Below, piece after piece: positions 7,782 to 17,754 of a stretch of DNA of 64,000 nucleotides (its first letter is position 1; the number at the start of each line of letters is the position of its first letter). A program made the position numbers and the translations under genes. The DNA is taken from NCBI RefSeq assembly GCF_016653295.1, contig NZ_NHSF01000070.1, positions 1 to 64,000 on the forward strand, given 5' to 3'. Origin of the DNA: Halochromatium salexigens (GTDB lineage Bacteria; Pseudomonadota; Gammaproteobacteria; Chromatiales; Chromatiaceae). Under the pieces are notes generated by a model. The model saw only the letters and a program-made list of their open reading frames with translations. It made no database searches and was not told the DNA's origin.

Positions 7782-8927
7782 TCACACACTCAAATCGATC
7801 TGTTGCGTGGTGCCCACCCTGTTCTCCGTGCTCAGATACAGACCCGTCGCCCGCACGGCGCCAAGGTCGGCATTGTGCTGCCCACGCAGCTCGAACGGAG
7901 TTGCAACATTGGCGGTGGAGATCGCCGCGATGCCGGCCTCCTCGAGCGTCAGCAGCTTGCCGTCGCCGCCGGCCTCGGGCAGCCACAGGTAGAGTTGCTC
8001 ATTGACCGTGTCGGCGGCGTCGATCCAGCCGTTGCCATCCTCATCGAGCGCCTTTAGGTCGGCGTAGCCATCACCGCTGAGGGCGCCGAACAGCTCCGAG
8101 CCGTCATTCACGCGCCCGTCGCCGTTGCGATCGAACGCCAGATAGCCACTGCCGCTCGCGAGCAGCGGCAGCGCACTCAGCTCGCCATCGGCATCGAGAT
8201 CGAACTCGAAGCGTTGATCGCGCAGTTGGGCCGCAGTTCCAGAAAAGTTGATCACCAAAGGGTCTTCGCGCTGGGCGGTGCCCATGCGGATCTGCGTATG
8301 GCTAACCTCGCGATAGGAGCGCTGCATCTCGAGTTGCAGGTCGAAGCAGACCCTGGCGCCGTCCGCCGTGCGAATCAGGCCGCGCGCGGAGAAGGTGGTG
8401 GCTTCGTGCTCTTCGAGCGAATGGGTCCGGCTGTAGTCGAGCGAAAAGGCCGGCGCCGGCTCGCGAATCGACAGCCGAACGCGCTGAGCGTCAACTGCGG
8501 CTGGCTCCTCGGCCAGTTCCTGCGGCGGCGTCTCGGGCGCGGCCGTTTCGAGCCGGAACAGGCTGAGCGAGCGGCCGCTCAGATACTCGACCAAGGCGAT
8601 CAGCAACTGGTTGGCCGGATCTTTGCGCGCCTCGTCCATCGCGGTTTCCAGGCAGTCGGCGCAGGTCTCACCGCTGGTCTCACCATTGGCCGCATCACCG
8701 GCGGCTCGATCCTCGGCGCTGAGCGCCGCCCTCTCCGCCGCCGCGCGCGCCTGTCCCTGGAGCGAGATCAGTACGCGACCGCTCGCCTGCCGGTCCCCTC
8801 GGTCTGGCGCTGACGCGGTCGGTGCAACGCGCTCGCCGACACGGATCCGCAAGCGTTCGCTGCTGGTCTCAACGCGGCTATAGCGGTGATTGGATGCCAG
8901 AGACATTTCGCTGCTGACGATGCTCAT
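7782..8927 (-). CDS. EF-hand-containing protein of unknown function
   Basis: A 381-residue protein starting at the ATG at 8927, which has GAGGTCACCC upstream; a longer frame to 8978 adds unrelated residues. The N-terminal half is mostly polar, with a region FSLDYSRTHSLEEHEATTFSARG (split around residue 180) also seen in EF-hand proteins of unknown role. Near residue 260, FDRNGDGRVNDGSELFG is a clear EF-hand-type calcium loop (D-x-N-x-D-G), followed by LDEDGNGWIDAAD, a second loop. A twin-cysteine pair (CADC) lies near residue 100. There is no signal peptide. It lies 214 bp upstream of the propeller gene on the same strand; the two may share a surface or calcium-related role, which is inference. 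Confidence 0.65.
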   Translation of the reverse strand: MSIVSSEMSLASNHRYSRVETSSERLRIRVGERVAPTASAPDRGDRQASGRVLISLQGQARAAAERAALSAEDRAAGDAANGETSGETCADCLETAMDEARKDPANQLLIALVEYLSGRSLSLFRLETAAPETPPQELAEEPAAVDAQRVRLSIREPAPAFSLDYSRTHSLEEHEATTFSARGLIRTADGARVCFDLQLEMQRSYREVSHTQIRMGTAQREDPLVINFSGTAAQLRDQRFEFDLDADGELSALPLLASGSGYLAFDRNGDGRVNDGSELFGALSGDGYADLKALDEDGNGWIDAADTVNEQLYLWLPEAGGDGKLLTLEEAGIAAISTANVATPFELRGQHNADLGAVRATGLYLSTENRVGTTQQIDLSV

Positions 8928-9230
8928 CTTGGGTGACCTCGAGCCATTGAAGGCGATCACATGGAATCTGTATGACACCTTCCTTTATCGGTCGTCAGCG
9001 GAAAAACTTGATCAGTTTTCCAGATTGAATGCGTAACGACGCTCGGGACCCTCGAGGCGACGGATGGTGCCGGCGCGCAGCGGGAAGTCCCAGCGGGGAA
9101 CCTGGGCAAAGCGATTGCAGCCGTTCCGTGAAGGTCTGACCGCCGGCGTGAGCTGCTGGCCATCGGGCTGTGGTAACGTGCCCGCTGGCTTTAACGCGGA
9201 TATTCGACCGGTCTCGTGCCTGGTACCGCC
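8928..9230. other. intergenic region containing a duplicated NUDIX gene tail
   Basis: About 300 bp between the divergent EF-hand and ATPase genes. It contains the 75-bp repeat at 9014-9088. The remaining bases (9089-9230) include no recognisable gene and should carry the ATPase gene promoter. Confidence 0.55.
9012..9088 (-). pseudogene. remnant of a NUDIX gene 3' end (copy 1 of a direct repeat)
   Basis: On the minus strand this encodes FPLRAGTIRRLEGPERRYAF then NLEN and a TGA stop. It repeats the C-terminal residues of the intact NUDIX hydrolase gene (10799-11371), with one substitution (Asn for Asp). At DNA level 9014-9088 and 10801-10875 match at 73 of 75 positions. Homology begins exactly at the last sense codon and ends with a 1-bp gap. 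No upstream part of a second NUDIX gene is left. Confidence 0.85.
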
Positions 9231-10802
9231 ATGCGCTTCTTCAACACCGAAGGCCCGATCCGCGCTGAGGACCACTACAGCCTGCCGCCGCTATCGCGCT
9301 GGGATCTCGAGCAGGTCCTCAGCCTGATCGAGCAGAAGAAATACTTCCTGCTCCACGCCCCGCGGCAGACCGGCAAGACCTCCTGCCTGCTCGCACTGAT
9401 GGCGCATCTGAATCGGGATGGGCGTTATCGGGCGGTCTATGCCAATCTCGAGGCGGCGCAGACCGCGCGCGAGGATGTCGCCCGTGGCATGGCCGCGATC
9501 TGCAGTGTCCTGGGACGTTCGATCAGGCTCTACCTGAACGACCCGCGTTCCGACGAGTGGCAACGCAGCGAGGGTGCGACCTGCGCGCCCGAGGATCGGC
9601 TCTCGCGTCTGTTGGAATTCTGGACCGGGCTCGATCCGCGCCCAGCCGTGCTGCTCCTGGATGAAGTCGACGCTCTGGTCGGCGACACCCTCCTCTCCTT
9701 GCTACGCCAACTCCGCGCCGGCTACCCGCAGCGCCCGACGGCGTTCCCGCAGACGGTCGTGCTCTGCGGCGTGCGCGATCTGCGCGACTACCGCATCCAC
9801 GCCCGCTCCGAGCGCGAGGTCATCACCGGCGGCAGCGCCTTCAACATCAAGGCCAAGTCCCTGCGCCTGGGCGACTTCAGCGCCGAGGAGACGCGCACCC
9901 TGCTGCTGGAGCACACCCAAGAGACCGGGCAGGTCTTCACGCCCGAGGCGCTGGAGCAGATCTGGACGCTGACCCAGGGCCAACCTTGGTTGGTCAATGC
10001 GCTGGCCTATCGCGCTTGTTTCGAGCTGCCCGCAGGACGCGACCGGACTCAACCGATCACGCGAGCGCTGATCGATAAGGCCAAGGAGCAGATGATCCTT
10101 GAGCGCGTGACCCATCTCGATCAGCTCGCCCATAAGCTCCAGGAACCGCGCGTGCGCCGCGTGATCGAGCCGATGCTCGCCGGGACCGCGCTCGGCGATG
10201 TGCCCGATGACGACATTCAGTATCTGCTCGATCTGGGCTTGTTGCGCCTGCAAGACGGTGGCCTGAGGGTGGCCAATCCGCTCTACCGCGAGGTGTTGCC
10301 ACGGATGCTGGCCTTCACGCCGCAGGCCTCCATGCCCCAAATCGCGCCGACGTGGCTCAAGGCCGATGGCAGCCTGGATCCCGCCGCGCTCCTCGACGCC
10401 TTTCTCGCCTTCTGGCGTCAGCACGGCGAGCCGCTGCTCGGCAGCGCGCCCTATCACGAAATCGCCCCGCATCTGGTGCTGATGGCCTTCCTGCATCGGG
10501 TCATCAACGGTGGCGGGACGTTGGAGCGCGAATACGCCATCGGCTCTGGGCGCATGGATCTGTGCCTGCGCTATGGCGCGGTGACGTTGGGCATCGAGCT
10601 GAAGGTCCGGCGCGATGGACGGCCCGATCCGCTCGCTGAAGGGCTGAAGCAGCTCGATGCCTATCTGGCGGGATTGGGGCTGGATACCGGCTGGCTGGTG
10701 ATCTTCGACCGGCGCAGCGGACAGCCACCGATCGAAGCGCGTACCCGTAGTGAGGAGATAGCCAGCCCCGAGGAGCGGCGGATCGTCGTGGTGCGCGCCT
10801 AG
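9231..10802 (+). CDS. AAA-like ATPase with C-terminal PD-(D/E)XK nuclease domain
   Basis: A 523-residue protein. The start is the ATG at 9231 because MRFFNTEGPIRAEDHYSLPP is the typical family N-terminus; a GTG 15 nt upstream is less likely. The Walker A motif APRQTGKTS is near residue 45 and Walker B AVLLLDEVDAL near residue 145, in an ORC/STAND-like ATPase. A winged-helix-like region (IQYLLDLGLLRLQDGGLRVANPLY) spans about 320-350. The C-terminal domain has E in EREYAIGSGRMD and the D...ELK signature (GRMDLCLRYGAVTLGIELKV), that is, a PD-(D/E)XK nuclease fold. Such proteins occur in many copies in sulfur bacteria; defence or mobile functions are suggested but unproven. It is flanked by 75-bp direct repeats. 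Its TAG overlaps the convergent NUDIX stop (CTAG). Confidence 0.85.
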   Translation: MRFFNTEGPIRAEDHYSLPPLSRWDLEQVLSLIEQKKYFLLHAPRQTGKTSCLLALMAHLNRDGRYRAVYANLEAAQTAREDVARGMAAICSVLGRSIRLYLNDPRSDEWQRSEGATCAPEDRLSRLLEFWTGLDPRPAVLLLDEVDALVGDTLLSLLRQLRAGYPQRPTAFPQTVVLCGVRDLRDYRIHARSEREVITGGSAFNIKAKSLRLGDFSAEETRTLLLEHTQETGQVFTPEALEQIWTLTQGQPWLVNALAYRACFELPAGRDRTQPITRALIDKAKEQMILERVTHLDQLAHKLQEPRVRRVIEPMLAGTALGDVPDDDIQYLLDLGLLRLQDGGLRVANPLYREVLPRMLAFTPQASMPQIAPTWLKADGSLDPAALLDAFLAFWRQHGEPLLGSAPYHEIAPHLVLMAFLHRVINGGGTLEREYAIGSGRMDLCLRYGAVTLGIELKVRRDGRPDPLAEGLKQLDAYLAGLGLDTGWLVIFDRRSGQPPIEARTRSEEIASPEERRIVVVRA

Positions 10803-11371
10803 TTTTCCAGATCGAATGCGTAACGACGCTCGGGGCCCTCGAGGCGACGGATGGTGCCGGCGCGCAGCGGGAAGTGCCCGGCGGCGCGGTCGCGGAAGTA
10901 GAGCTTGAGCGACTCATGGATCACCGGGAAGGCGATCTCCTCCCAGGGAATCTCGGACTCGCGCATCAGCTCGGTCTCCAGGCTTTCGCTGCCCGGCCCG
11001 AACTCGGGCGCGAGCAGGCGCGCGCGAAACAGCATGTAGACCTGATTGATGTGCGGCAGGTTGAACAGCGCATAGAGGGCACCGACCTCGACCCGCGCCT
11101 CGGCCTCTTCCAGCGTCTCGCGCGCCGCGCCCTGCTGCACCGTCTCGCCGTTCTCCATGAACCCCGCCGGCAGGGTCCAGAGCCCATAACGCGGCTCGAT
11201 GGCGCGCTTGCACAGCAGCAGCCGATCTTCCCACTCTGGAAGACAGCCGACCACGACCTTCGGATTTTGGTAATGGATGATGCCGCACTCGACACAGATG
11301 TGCCGCGGCATGTTGTCGCCCTCGGGCACCCGCAGGGTGACGCCTGCCCCACATTGACTGCAATATCGCAT
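10799..11371 (-). CDS. NUDIX hydrolase with N-terminal zinc ribbon
   Basis: A 190-residue protein. An N-terminal zinc ribbon (CSQC...CVEC, residues 3-28) precedes a NUDIX domain. The NUDIX box is GFMENGETVQQGAARETLEE, with the metal-binding REXXEE intact and Ala-Glu replacing the usual Gly after it. Length and ribbon resemble NADH pyrophosphatase-like or ADP-ribose/nucleotide-sugar NUDIX proteins; the substrate cannot be told. The start at 11371 (MRYCSQCG) places the ribbon at the N-terminus as in relatives. The last 25 codons are duplicated at 9012-9088, downstream of the ATPase gene on this strand. Confidence 0.88.
   Translation of the reverse strand: MRYCSQCGAGVTLRVPEGDNMPRHICVECGIIHYQNPKVVVGCLPEWEDRLLLCKRAIEPRYGLWTLPAGFMENGETVQQGAARETLEEAEARVEVGALYALFNLPHINQVYMLFRARLLAPEFGPGSESLETELMRESEIPWEEIAFPVIHESLKLYFRDRAAGHFPLRAGTIRRLEGPERRYAFDLEN
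10801..10875. repeat. copy 2 of the 75-bp direct repeat (inside the intact NUDIX gene)
   Basis: This copy is identical to 9014-9088 except for two substitutions. The two copies lie 1787 bp apart in direct orientation and bracket the ATPase/nuclease gene. Here the copy is the functional 3' end of the NUDIX gene. Confidence 0.9.
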
Positions 11372-11585
11372 CAGTGACACTCGAACAAACGGATCAGAGG
11401 GCGATTCTACGCCCTTGCGTGCCAAAGACTTCGCGCGCGTGATGGAGGCCGACATATCCGCCGCGCCCGCGAGCCATTACCATGGGGGTGCCGGCGCACC
11501 GGCATCGACGCATCGGCACCAGCCCGCGCGCACCGCATCCGACGACCTTCGACGACATCGTCGACCGACCAGGAATCTTCGCTCC

Positions 11586-13658
<2,073 letters not shown>

Positions 13659-13776
13659 AGCAGCGTGCGCGTCGAGACCGGTCTCCGTCTGTTGAACACC
13701 CGCGCGGTCGAGGTCTACTGACCGCACACCCCTTGCCAAATGTCGGCAGAAACCACGACAGAGAGGATATCCCAGC

Positions 13777-14805
13777 ATGCAACTCGGAATGATCGGCCTC
13801 GGGCGCATGGGCGCCAACATGGTGCAACGATTGATGCGCGCCGGCCATGAGTGCGTCGTCTACGACACCGACCCCAAGGCTGTCGCCGACCTCGAGACAG
13901 AAGGCGCCACCGGCAGCAGCGATATCGCCGATTTCTGCGCCAAGCTCCGCCCGCCGCGCGCGGCCTGGGTGATGGTGCCAGCGGCCGTGGTCGATACCGT
14001 CATCGATCAGCTCGAGCCGCATTTGCAGGCCGGCGACATCATCATCGACGGCGGCAATTCCTATTACCAGGACGATATCCGCCACGCCAAACGGCTGCAC
14101 GCGAAGGACATCCAGTTCGTCGACTGCGGCACCAGTGGCGGCGTCTTCGGCCTCGAGCGCGGCTACTGCCTGATGATCGGCGGCGACACCCAGGCGGTCG
14201 AGCAGCTCGATCCGATCTTCGCCGCGCTCGCCCCTGGCGCCGGTGCGATCGAGCGCACCGAGGGCCGCAGCGGCGACTATGATCGCGCCGAACTCGGCTA
14301 TCTGCACTGCGGGCCGAACGGCGCCGGGCATTTCGTCAAGATGGTCCACAACGGCATCGAATACGGACTCATGGCCGCCTATGCCGAGGGCTTCAACCTC
14401 CTCAAGCACGCCGGCGTCGGTCGTGCCGATCATGCCGTCGATGCCGAGACCGCGCCGCTCTCCGACCCGGCGTTCTACCAATACGAGATGGACCTGGCGC
14501 GCATCGCCGAGGTCTGGCGGCGCGGCTCGGTGGTCTCGTCCTGGCTGCTGGACCTGACCGCCAACGCCCTCCAGGGTGATCCAGAGCTGAAGACCTTCGG
14601 TGGGCGCGTCTCGGATTCCGGCGAGGGCCGCTGGACCAGCATCGCCGCGATCGAGACCGGCACGCCGGCGCCGGTGCTCACCTCCGCGCTCTATGAGCGC
14701 TTCACCTCACGCGGCGAGGCCGAGTTCGCCAATCAGATCCTGTCGGCGATGCGCTATCAATTCGGCGGCCACCACGAGAAGCCGGAGACGCCTGCGCGCG
14801 GCTGA
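13777..14805 (+). CDS. gnd: 6-phosphogluconate dehydrogenase, decarboxylating (short GndA/YqeC type)
   Basis: A 342-residue protein converting 6-phosphogluconate to ribulose 5-phosphate and CO2. The Rossmann motif GLGRMGANM is at residues 7-15; CGTSGGVFGLERG, with the substrate-binding SGG, and GPNGAGHFVKMVHNGIEYG, with the catalytic Lys and Asn, follow. The length is that of the short bacterial class, about 130 residues shorter than E. coli Gnd. AGAGAGGA lies about 10 nt before the ATG. It follows glgX by 118 bp and may be co-transcribed. Together with pgl at 46608-47315 it supplies two oxidative pentose-phosphate steps; glucose-6-phosphate dehydrogenase is not in the window. Confidence 0.93.
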   Translation: MQLGMIGLGRMGANMVQRLMRAGHECVVYDTDPKAVADLETEGATGSSDIADFCAKLRPPRAAWVMVPAAVVDTVIDQLEPHLQAGDIIIDGGNSYYQDDIRHAKRLHAKDIQFVDCGTSGGVFGLERGYCLMIGGDTQAVEQLDPIFAALAPGAGAIERTEGRSGDYDRAELGYLHCGPNGAGHFVKMVHNGIEYGLMAAYAEGFNLLKHAGVGRADHAVDAETAPLSDPAFYQYEMDLARIAEVWRRGSVVSSWLLDLTANALQGDPELKTFGGRVSDSGEGRWTSIAAIETGTPAPVLTSALYERFTSRGEAEFANQILSAMRYQFGGHHEKPETPARG

Positions 14806-14808
14806 GGC

Positions 14809-15345
14809 TCAACCTTGCTGAGCGATCCAGATCAGCACCGGCGGCTCGGCGTCGATCAACTGCTCGGGCGCGAGGAGCATGCCGTGATCGAGCCGCCAGG
14901 CGAGGATGGTGCGCTCGTCGACGCGATCCCGGCGCGGCGGCCCGAGCCGCGTGGTCGTGTCCTCGATCAAGGCTTCATGCCAGCGGCCCCGGTAATCGAT
15001 GCGCACCGCCACGAGCGCCTCATCCTTCCAGTCGAGCCGCGCCTGGCGCGCCGGGATGCCGTTGAACGAGCCGATCGACGCCTCGCACTGGCGCTCACCG
15101 AGCGCGCTCGGCACATCGGCGCAAGTGAACGCAACGCGCGGGAACTGACGGAGCAGGACGTCCTCGTCGAGCCCAGGGCGCAGCTTGGCGACGGCCAGAT
15201 TGAACGGCTGATGACCGAACAGGTGCAGCAGGAACAGATCGCTGCGGCGCTTGCCATCCTCGGTCAGCACCAGCCAGATGAAGGGGCCGGCAACCATGCA
15301 GAGGGCAAGCAGCAGCGTGTAGGTCTTTGGCAGCTTGAGATTCAT
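14809..15345 (-). CDS. conserved hypothetical membrane-anchored protein
   Basis: A 178-residue protein that I do not recognise. One N-terminal hydrophobic segment (residues about 8-27, YTLLLALCMVAGPFIWLVLT) is followed by a soluble domain containing the pair CADVPSALGERQCEAS near residue 80, so a periplasmic domain with a possible disulfide is likely. Its ATG overlaps the stop of the upstream PEBP-like gene by 4 bp (ATGA), which indicates translational coupling. It ends 3 bp from the convergent gnd stop. Confidence 0.65.
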   Translation of the reverse strand: MNLKLPKTYTLLLALCMVAGPFIWLVLTEDGKRRSDLFLLHLFGHQPFNLAVAKLRPGLDEDVLLRQFPRVAFTCADVPSALGERQCEASIGSFNGIPARQARLDWKDEALVAVRIDYRGRWHEALIEDTTTRLGPPRRDRVDERTILAWRLDHGMLLAPEQLIDAEPPVLIWIAQQG

Positions 15346-15812
15346 CGCTCGTAGGTGCCGATCAGGGTCGCCTGCTCGATGATATGCCCGCGCATCGCCC
15401 GCTCGAGATCGGCCTTGGTCGGCCGCAGCAGGCCTTGCAGCATCATATCGAGCGCATAGAGCTTGTGGAAATAACGGTGACGGCCGATCGGCGGACAAGG
15501 CCCCCCATAGGCGGTGCGGCGCCAGTCGTTGATGCCCTCGCCAATGGCGATCGCGAGCGTCGCCGGCTCGAAGGCCTCGGGCAAATGGGTCAGCGTCGGC
15601 GGCAGATTGTAGAGCACCCAATGCACATAGGTGCGCTGCGGTGCCGCCGGGTCGGGCGCGTCCGGGTCATCGACGATCAGCGCCAGACTCTGCGTGCCCT
15701 CGGGCACGCCGTCCCACGCCAGCGGCGGCGAGCGATCCTCGCCATCGCAGCTGTATTGGACCGGGATCGCCCCGCCTTCCGCGAACGCGCTCGATCGAAT
15801 CGTCAACGGCAT
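15342..15812 (-). CDS. YbhB/YbcL (PEBP, Raf-kinase-inhibitor-like) family protein
   Basis: A 156-residue protein. The family signatures are present: IPVQYSCDGEDRSPPLAWDGVP (cut here at about residues 16-37), ALIVDDPDAP, the YVHWVLYNLPP strand, and YGGPCPPIGRHRYFHKLYALD. The conserved DPDAP, HW and GPCPP-xx-H residues form the phosphate-binding pocket of PEBP folds. The bacterial function is not settled. The start at 15812 has GAGGTGAT directly upstream. It is coupled to the downstream membrane-anchored protein through a 4-bp overlap. Confidence 0.9.
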   Translation of the reverse strand: MPLTIRSSAFAEGGAIPVQYSCDGEDRSPPLAWDGVPEGTQSLALIVDDPDAPDPAAPQRTYVHWVLYNLPPTLTHLPEAFEPATLAIAIGEGINDWRRTAYGGPCPPIGRHRYFHKLYALDMMLQGLLRPTKADLERAMRGHIIEQATLIGTYER

Positions 15813-16085
15813 GATCACCTCGATGCAGCTAAAGGACACGGCCAAAATTGAACGCTAGCAGTGGCCGATTGTACAGGTTGCAAGCCATTACACCGCCCAA
15901 CATCCCCTGCCCCAGGCGAGACACCGGCCAAGCAAAGCCCTTGATCAACCGCAATCCGGCCGACGCCACCGCCACACCCAATGTGCGAAAATCACGCCGC
16001 CGCGCGGGATGATCGCGACCGAAGCACCGAGACAGGCGCACCGCAAGGCCCTTCGAACCCCTCATTGCCGAGCCGACTGTACGCA

Positions 16086-16826
16086 ATGTTTAACAACGCA
16101 CGCCTTGTGATCCTCGACGCTGATGGCACCACCATCGACGCCTTTCGCGCCATCGAGAAGGCCTTTACCCATCTTGGCATGGACATCGGCCCGCTCGCGC
16201 GCTTTCAGAAGCGGCGCAACCTGTTCAAATACATCGGCGGTTTCAAGGAGATGCCGCAAAATCTCAGGCGCCAGATCGGCCCCGGGCGGCGCACCAAGCT
16301 CATCGACACCCTGACCGAGGTCTACCGCGAGGAGGCCTGCATGTTCGACGGCATCGAGGCCCTGGTGCATCGGCTCGCGGCGGCTGCTGATGTGCGCGTC
16401 GGCATCGTCACGCGCAACATCACCAATGACCCGGTGGTGACCCTGACCAAACTCTTCGATCGACACGGCATCGAGCCGGATCTGCTCGACTTCTTGGTGC
16501 ATCTGCCCCTGAGCGAGGACAAGCTCGGCTACTTCCGCCAGACCCGCGAGCGGTTCAATATCAATCCGGCCTGTGCCTTTGCCTGCGGCGACGAGGCCAA
16601 GGACTTTCGCGCCGCGATCAACTCCGGCATGCATCCGTTCATGGTCTCCTACGGCTTCGAGGACTTCGAGCGGCTGCATGGCAAGCATGAGATCCCGGCC
16701 GAGGTCATCAGTCGCTCACCAGACGAACTGGCTTGGCGCGTGCTGCACGCGCTGCAGCTTGCCCCAGAGCCGACGCTCGGTTCCGTGACCGCACCACGAC
16801 GCAGCGAGACGATAAATACCGCGTGA
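16086..16826 (+). CDS. HAD-superfamily hydrolase
   Basis: A 246-residue protein. Motif I is LDADGTTID (DxDGT, nucleophile and acid Asp), motif II is in GIVTRN, motif III includes the Lys of SEDK, and motif IV is CGDEAKD. The helical cap between motifs I and II is of the small alpha-helical, phosphoglycolate phosphatase-like class. The substrate cannot be assigned. The ATG at 16086 starts just before the first beta-strand; the 240 bp upstream hold no other gene. It is convergent with lgt. Confidence 0.85.
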   Translation: MFNNARLVILDADGTTIDAFRAIEKAFTHLGMDIGPLARFQKRRNLFKYIGGFKEMPQNLRRQIGPGRRTKLIDTLTEVYREEACMFDGIEALVHRLAAAADVRVGIVTRNITNDPVVTLTKLFDRHGIEPDLLDFLVHLPLSEDKLGYFRQTRERFNINPACAFACGDEAKDFRAAINSGMHPFMVSYGFEDFERLHGKHEIPAEVISRSPDELAWRVLHALQLAPEPTLGSVTAPRRSETINTA

Positions 16827-16886
16827 CCTGCATGGCCCGAGCTTTCTAACCAGTGTCCACTGAGCAACGGCGCAACCGCAGCTCGC

Positions 16887-17732
16887 TTACCCTGTTGACG
16901 AGGCCTGTTGATGGGGCCGTCGGTAGGCGAGGATGAGCAGCAGCGCGCCGCCGAGGAGCATGGGCAGGGTCAGCAGCTGACCCATGGTGAGCCAGTCGAA
17001 CGCTAGATACCCAATGTGGGCATCGGGCAACCGCACGAACTCGACGCTGAACCGGAATAGGCCATAGAGCACCAGGAAGAGCCCCGAGACCGCCATCATC
17101 GGTCGTGGCCGGCTCGAGAACCACCACAGGATGATGAACAATACCAAGCCTTCGAGACCGGCCTCGTAGAGCTGCGAGGCATGCACCGGCAGGCTCCATT
17201 CGGCATCGAGCGGCAGCCCGGCGCAGTACGCCGGGAAACGCTCGCAGGGCAGGCGCATGCCCCAGGGCAGGTTGGTCGCGTGCCCCCACAGCTCGCCATT
17301 GATGAAGTTGCCGATGCGCCCGGTCAACAGGCCGATCGGCACCAGCGGGGCGATGAAGTCGCCGACCGCGAACACGCGCATCCCGTGCTTGCGCGCGAAC
17401 AGCCAGACCGCCAGGATGACGCCGATCAACCCGCCGTGGAAGGACATCCCGCCCTCCCAGACCTTGAGCAGATTGAGCGGATTGGCCAGGATCTGATCGA
17501 AGCCGTAAAACAGCATGTAGCCGAGGCGACCACCGGCGATGACACCGATCACGCCGTAGAAGACCACATCGTCGACCTGCTCGGCGCTCCAGCCCGAGCC
17601 TGGCCGTGACGCCCGCCAGCGCCCGAGCAGCCAGGCGGCGGCGAAGCCGATCAGATACATGAGCCCATACCAATGGACCTTGAGCGGGCCCAGAGCGAAG
17701 GCGACGGGGTCGATGGCGGGATAGGTCAACAT
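16887..17732 (-). CDS. lgt: prolipoprotein diacylglyceryl transferase
   Basis: A 281-residue inner-membrane enzyme that transfers diacylglycerol from phosphatidylglycerol to the lipobox cysteine of prolipoproteins. The sequence has the family N-terminus [53 protein letters not shown] with the essential His, and the Lgt signature [13 protein letters not shown]. About seven hydrophobic segments are visible. An alternative ATG at 17750 adds six residues. The gene begins 22 bp after the stop of the 1210-residue membrane protein on the same strand, so the two are probably in one transcript. Confidence 0.95.
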   Translation of the reverse strand: MLTYPAIDPVAFALGPLKVHWYGLMYLIGFAAAWLLGRWRASRPGSGWSAEQVDDVVFYGVIGVIAGGRLGYMLFYGFDQILANPLNLLKVWEGGMSFHGGLIGVILAVWLFARKHGMRVFAVGDFIAPLVPIGLLTGRIGNFINGELWGHATNLPWGMRLPCERFPAYCAGLPLDAEWSLPVHASQLYEAGLEGLVLFIILWWFSSRPRPMMAVSGLFLVLYGLFRFSVEFVRLPDAHIGYLAFDWLTMGQLLTLPMLLGGALLLILAYRRPHQQASSTG

Positions 17733-17754
17733 GGGCGCGGATAGTAGCATGAGA

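Noticed and set aside
13674-13685. Perfect palindrome GAGACCGGTCTC between glgX and gnd
   Set aside because: Short, without a T-run or a known operator match; could be chance in GC-rich DNA.
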